Assembly: GCA_045590415.1 (NCBI GenBank)
Contig: JAZNRA010000158.1
Location: forward strand, 1-8,067
Length of the DNA: 8,067 bases
Reading direction: 5' to 3'
Source of the DNA: RGIG3009 sp045590415
Lineage (GTDB): Bacteria; Bacillota; Clostridia; Oscillospirales; Acutalibacteraceae
A program made the position numbers and the translations under genes. The notes beneath the pieces were generated by a model, which saw only the letters and a list, made by a program, of their open reading frames with translations, made no database searches and was not told where the DNA came from. Positions 5,362 through 8,067 of this stretch are shown in pieces. How positions within the stretch are numbered: position 1 is the stretch's first letter; every line of letters begins with the position of its first letter.

Positions 5362-7126
5362 TTTTCGTTTCCTCTTTTTTATGATTAAATTTGTGAATCC
5401 CAACAGTGATTAAAAACGGCATCGTCATAAACATGAAATATACGTACCGAAACTCCGAAAAAACCGGCGTGGCTACCAACAACGTTGCCACCACCATTAA
5501 CAGAGGTATGGTAATCAGCCACTCTTCACGTTTCCTCAAGAACAGCACGATGCCAAACGCCGTTAATATCCAGACGCAAAAACCAATGCTGATAAACGGT
5601 TGTGCTAAAACGTTCTCATTCATTTTCTGGTTTAAGTTTAAGAAAAACTCATTCGTCGGATTATAAAGCGGCTTCTTTTCAATCCCCAAAACGTCGTTTG
5701 CTTCTCTGTAGGGCGTCACCCAATATTTGTAGCCCGAATTATAGTACCCTTTTGTTTGGTCAACCCACGCCGCAACATAACTTGTCGGATTGTCCAACCC
5801 CACACGCAACCACAATTTGAGGTACTCCATTTTGTTTTCTGCTAAATAGTTCTGGTCTTTACTTCGGATTTCGTTTTTAATAGGATCCGATAAATAATCC
5901 AGATATAAATCCTTTACCTCGTTTACATCCATGATCTTGTCGAGCGCCTTATAATCTTCATCCGAAATATACCCGTCGTCAACAATCACCCTGGCGACTT
6001 GTTGCACCGGGATCGACAACGACTCCACAAAATCCGGTTGCTCTATTCCCAACATCGAAATTACCGGGGAACGCATGACCCACGATACCACCACGGCCGC
6101 CGCAAGGATCAGCACCGTTTTCATGCGTTTTTTTCGCATGAAAATAAAAAACAGAACCAAAGATGCCAGCATCGCAAGCCAAGCATTGGAACGCCATACA
6201 CAGAATAACACCGAAGAAAGGAATAACGATATCCCATTAAAGATCCGGTTCCCGACAGCGTTTACCGTCCGGAAGAAAAACACGGCGAAAAGGAGTGTCG
6301 CCATCGCAAACCAAATGTCTTTCCACATACAGACGCTGTAAACGATATGGTACGGCAAGATCGCAAAGGGTAAACCGCACAAGAACACGTATCGTTTTTT
6401 TACGCCCGCTGTGTAAAGCGTCATTAAGGAAAACGAGATGGTCGCCGAAAACACTAACAATTGACAAACGCTGTACAGTGCCACCGCACTGTTAATGTTA
6501 CCAAACAATCGCAACCCGACAGACAAAAGAACTTTAACGATCACGGTGTGCCAAAACGGGTGGTGATTGGACGTTATGGTGCTCAGCGCCTGACTCACTT
6601 GATTGAAGCTGTCTCCCGTGAGCATACCGGGATACGCACAGTAAAACAAGTATACCAGATAAATCGCCGATAAGATGGCAAACGGCAACAAAAACACGAC
6701 CACCGGTTTATAAACCGGTTTTTTTACGGTTTTTGCCTCGATTTTTGGCAGACGCCGTAAAAGCAACAGCAAGACGTTTTGTGCCACGATAACTCCGGCT
6801 ATAAAAGCAACAAGCAACTTTACTATATTTTCGCGGACCGGCAAAAACAAAGCGTAGTTCGCCAAAACGACAAACGCCGAAAACAAGCAGGAAAACGCAA
6901 TGGTAACGCCATAAGCGAGCTTGCTTTCTTTTCGTTTATGAGTTCGGTTATAGACAAAAGCGAGCGCGGCCGCCATACCACAGATCACGTATATTGAAAA
7001 GTAGGAATTCGTGTTTAGCAATAACAACGGCCAAAGAACGATACATAAAAGCGGAAAAAATCCAAGAACATAATTCGATTTGGCTGCTAAGTAACCCTGT
7101 TTTATACTCTCGCGCACTCTTACCAT
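5354..7126 (-). CDS. DUF6020-like multi-spanning membrane protein, candidate GT-C glycosyltransferase
   Basis: A 590-residue protein with about ten or more hydrophobic helices (first ones near 20-36, 44-60, 72-94, 102-124, 142-164; a last group near 510-530 and 538-575). One long soluble loop lies at about 360-505. A conserved-looking block follows helix five: YPGMLTGDSF (165-174) and NHHPFWHT (187-194). An acidic residue in the first large outer loop is where GT-C enzymes carry their catalytic Asp/Glu, so Asp172 is the candidate. MWKDIW (267-272) and SEFRYVYF (557-564) are further polar islands typical of this family. Function is inferred: using a lipid-linked sugar made by the coupled GT2 gene to modify a surface polymer or lipid. 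ATG at 7126 has AGGAGA 10 bases before it and a promoter at 7163-7191. Family naming is from memory of the motifs; another GT-C or PMT-like group is possible. Confidence 0.75.
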   Translation of the reverse strand: MVRVRESIKQGYLAAKSNYVLGFFPLLCIVLWPLLLLNTNSYFSIYVICGMAAALAFVYNRTHKRKESKLAYGVTIAFSCLFSAFVVLANYALFLPVRENIVKLLVAFIAGVIVAQNVLLLLLRRLPKIEAKTVKKPVYKPVVVFLLPFAILSAIYLVYLFYCAYPGMLTGDSFNQVSQALSTITSNHHPFWHTVIVKVLLSVGLRLFGNINSAVALYSVCQLLVFSATISFSLMTLYTAGVKKRYVFLCGLPFAILPYHIVYSVCMWKDIWFAMATLLFAVFFFRTVNAVGNRIFNGISLFLSSVLFCVWRSNAWLAMLASLVLFFIFMRKKRMKTVLILAAAVVVSWVMRSPVISMLGIEQPDFVESLSIPVQQVARVIVDDGYISDEDYKALDKIMDVNEVKDLYLDYLSDPIKNEIRSKDQNYLAENKMEYLKLWLRVGLDNPTSYVAAWVDQTKGYYNSGYKYWVTPYREANDVLGIEKKPLYNPTNEFFLNLNQKMNENVLAQPFISIGFCVWILTAFGIVLFLRKREEWLITIPLLMVVATLLVATPVFSEFRYVYFMFMTMPFLITVGIHKFNHKKEETKNG

Positions 7127-7162
7127 TATGCACTTTTCTCCTAACCGTTAATTTATTTTATA

Positions 7163-7191
7163 ATTATACCACGTTTCCGTTGCTTTTGCAA
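7163..7191 (-). promoter_or_regulatory. Sigma-A-type promoter for the glycosyltransferase unit
   Basis: On the - strand, TTGCAA (7191-7186), a 17-base spacer and TATAAT (7168-7163), with the extended TG one base before the -10. Transcription would start near 7156, about 30 bases before the ATG at 7126. It directly follows the terminator of the next unit. Confidence 0.8.
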
Positions 7192-7192
7192 T

Positions 7193-7225
7193 AAAAAATC
7201 CTCGCCGAGCAATCGGCGGGGATTT
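7193..7225 (-). terminator. Intrinsic terminator after the ybjQ-like gene
   Basis: AAATCCTCGCCGA (7196-7208) pairs with TCGGCGGGGATTT (7213-7225), 13 positions with one G-T, around a GCAA loop. On the - strand the stem runs into six T (7198-7193). The + strand side has CGTTTT, so weak two-way action is possible. It separates the ybjQ unit from the glycosyltransferase promoter. Confidence 0.85.
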
Positions 7226-7240
7226 CGTTTTGCTTTATAT

Positions 7241-7279
7241 TTGATAACCACTTGTGGTGCAATACGCAAAAAAGGGAAA
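7241..7279 (-). repeat. 39-base post-stop repeat, copy A
   Basis: On the - strand it begins at the first base after the ybjQ-like stop codon (TTTCCCTTTTTTGC...) and ends ...TATCAA, 15 bases before the terminator stem. It aligns without gaps to 7938-7976 at 29 of 39 positions, with the core GCACCACA shared. Not a match to any element I can name. Confidence 0.6.
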
Positions 7280-7594
7280 TTATTCAGAAAACTTAACGGC
7301 TGTTCCGTACACAATTACCTCTGCAGCACCCTGCATAACGGCAGAAGATGCATAGCGGATATTAACGACTGCGTCTGCGCCCAAACTTTCCGCTTCTGCA
7401 ACCATTCGTTTTGTTGCAAGCGCACGTGCCTCATTCATCATTTCATTATATGCTTTGAGTTCTCCGCCTACCAAAGTTTTAAAACTTTGCGCTATATCTT
7501 TGCCAATGTTTTTCGATTGAATGGTGCTTCCCTTTACAAGAGATATGGTTTCCAGTTCTTTTCCACTAATGTAATCAGTATTTACTAATATCAT
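7280..7594 (-). CDS. YbjQ/UPF0145 family protein
   Basis: A 104-residue protein covering the whole YbjQ (DUF74) domain: GKELETISLVKGSTI near the start, NIGKDI, VGGELKAYNEMMNEAR, MVAEAESLGADAVVNIRY and the closing MQGAAEVIVYGTAVK. Members form small ring-shaped oligomers; their biochemical role is not known, though Escherichia coli YbjQ has been linked to stress. ATG at 7594 is preferred over the GTG at 7603: AAGGTG (7606-7601) is well spaced for it and relatives begin with M-I/V followed by a strand. The start lies inside the end of the upstream small membrane gene (20-base overlap), so the two are probably cotranscribed and coupled. A repeat and a terminator follow the stop. Confidence 0.88.
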   Translation of the reverse strand: MILVNTDYISGKELETISLVKGSTIQSKNIGKDIAQSFKTLVGGELKAYNEMMNEARALATKRMVAEAESLGADAVVNIRYASSAVMQGAAEVIVYGTAVKFSE

Positions 7595-7814
7595 CTTCTT
7601 CACCTTTCTTTATTTCACGTATTCTTTCTATGCAAACATAAATCATAATTCCCGAAAAAACAAGCGGGATAATGCCCAAAACATATTTCCAAAAACCACC
7701 AAGAAGAGAAATCAAAAATCCAAAATACGCAATATAATATAGTATCATAATAACCGTAATGATAATCGGGGCAATCATTTTCTTTTTGTGTGAATTCAAC
7801 CTTTGCACCACCAT
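7575..7814 (-). CDS. Small two-helix membrane protein, unrecognised function
   Basis: Up to 79 residues. Two hydrophobic helices (about 15-37 and 42-62) are followed by a charged C-terminal end, RIREIKKGEEDDISKY, likely cytoplasmic. I remember similar short proteins from Clostridia that begin with a lysine-rich MKKKM, but know no function. The start is unclear: ATG at 7814 gives 79 residues but has no ribosome site and lies only about 11 bases after the predicted transcription start. ATG at 7778 gives 67 residues with weak AAAAAGAAA before it. The codon where relatives would start is CAC here (7790), so a lost start codon is possible. The end overlaps the YbjQ gene by 20 bases, suggesting linked synthesis. 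The promoter is at 7832-7860. Confidence 0.68.
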   Translation of the reverse strand: MVVQRLNSHKKKMIAPIIITVIMILYYIAYFGFLISLLGGFWKYVLGIIPLVFSGIMIYVCIERIREIKKGEEDDISKY

Positions 7815-7831
7815 CAGTTTTTATTCGATTT

Positions 7832-7860
7832 ATTATATCATATATTAACCATAAGTACAA
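7832..7860 (-). promoter_or_regulatory. Promoter for the small membrane protein - ybjQ pair
   Basis: On the - strand, TTGTAC (7860-7855), 17 bases, then TATAAT (7837-7832) with an extended TG (TGATATAAT). The -35 matches consensus only in TTG, so the extended -10 probably carries it. Start expected near 7825. Confidence 0.75.
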
Positions 7861-7867
7861 TATGTTT

Positions 7868-7903
7868 AAAAAAATCCCTCTGCCGATTACTCGGCAGAGG
7901 GAT
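7868..7903 (-). terminator. Intrinsic terminator of the partial right-hand gene
   Basis: A perfect 13-bp stem, ATCCCTCTGCCGA (7874-7886) with TCGGCAGAGGGAT (7891-7903), and a four-base loop. On the - strand it is followed by TTTTTTT (7874-7868 region). A strong canonical terminator, placed just before the promoter of the next unit. Confidence 0.9.
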
Positions 7904-7937
7904 AATTTTACTCTATAAATCTAATTACTTAGATTCC

Positions 7938-7976
7938 TTGATGGCTGCCTGTGGTGCCATCAGCAAAAGAGGGAGA
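7938..7976 (-). repeat. 39-base post-stop repeat, copy B
   Basis: The - strand begins TCTCCCTCTTTTGC, 12 bases after the stop of the partial gene, and ends 34 bases before its terminator. It is 29/39 identical to copy A (7241-7279). It can fold GATGGC with GCCATC; copy A does not keep this stem, so a shared RNA fold is not shown. Confidence 0.6.
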
Positions 7977-7988
7977 TTAAATGAATCT

Positions 7989-8067
7989 TTAAGATGCGGC
8001 TTGTGCAACATTTGCAAACTGATTTCCACCCTTTGTAATTGTAAATGTGATTGAGGATTCTCCGCTT
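7989..8067 (-). CDS. 3' end of an unrecognised gene (last 25 codons)
   Basis: The - strand is open from the window edge (first full codon at 8066) to TAA at 7991-7989. The end of the protein reads SGESSITFTITK, then GGNQFANVAQAAS. The alternating hydrophobic/threonine pattern suggests a beta strand followed by a short helix. Too little is visible for a family call. It is supported as a gene by being followed by a strong terminator on the same strand; the other two - strand frames stop or give basic low-quality peptides. Confidence 0.6.
   Translation of the reverse strand, partial: SGESSITFTITKGGNQFANVAQAAS

Noticed and set aside
7615..7860. Alternative - strand frame of 81 codons over the small membrane gene
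   Set aside because: It is out of frame with the two-helix protein, its start lies upstream of the predicted transcription start, and it has no coherent pattern.
7803..8054. + strand frame of 83 codons covering the right-hand terminator and repeat
   Set aside because: It runs through a perfect terminator stem, a promoter and the 3' end of an opposing gene; no ribosome site. The likeness of its CGAISKRG part to a + strand peptide at 7241 comes from the DNA repeat.
1..8067. CRISPR array, tRNA/rRNA genes, phage or defence genes
   Set aside because: No regularly spaced direct repeats, no cloverleaf or rRNA-like segment, and no proteins of these classes were seen on either strand.

Overview
The window looks like a piece of a Clostridia-type Firmicute chromosome, plausibly from the Oscillospiraceae/Ruminococcaceae. 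The reasons are strong AAGGAGG-type ribosome sites, extended -10 promoters, a lysine biosynthesis operon with diaminopimelate dehydrogenase behind an L-box-like leader, an IS3-family insertion sequence and a DUF6020-like membrane protein. The assignment is inferred from these gene types; no 16S or other marker gene is present.

Left part (1-3383, + strand, visibly GC-rich): a compact lysine/meso-diaminopimelate operon, dapA - ddh - lysA, with 12-17 base gaps. Its leader carries what reads as the 3' end of a lysine riboswitch (about 1-64), a long antiterminator helix (57-71 with 113-127) and an overlapping intrinsic terminator (121-150). The three enzymes make the ring compound from aspartate semialdehyde plus pyruvate, aminate tetrahydrodipicolinate in one step to meso-DAP, and decarboxylate meso-DAP to lysine. 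The reductase DapB is not in the window.

Middle (3410-4376): a 967-bp IS3-family element on the - strand with imperfect terminal inverted repeats. OrfA is intact. OrfB has an internal deletion and frame change that removes the first two catalytic aspartates, so the copy is dead in cis. A hairpin just inside the OrfA end buries the orfA Shine-Dalgarno sequence. The element lies between convergent transcription units and at a change in base composition, with no visible target duplication.

Right part (4417-7126, - strand, more AT-rich): a two-gene unit. A 590-residue multi-spanning DUF6020-like protein (candidate GT-C glycosyltransferase) is followed, with an 8-base overlap, by a GT2 glycosyltransferase with two C-terminal membrane helices (polyprenyl-phosphate-sugar synthase type). 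Together they look like a lipid-linked sugar donor synthase plus a membrane transferase for a cell-surface glycan. A good promoter lies at 7163-7191.

Far right (7193-8067, - strand, AT-rich): a small two-helix membrane protein overlapping a YbjQ/UPF0145 protein, with its own promoter (7832-7860), then the last 25 codons of an unrecognised gene running off the window. Both 3' ends share a 39-base repeat placed after the stop codon and before a 13-bp-stem terminator. This repeated 3'-end arrangement is the least explained signal in the window.
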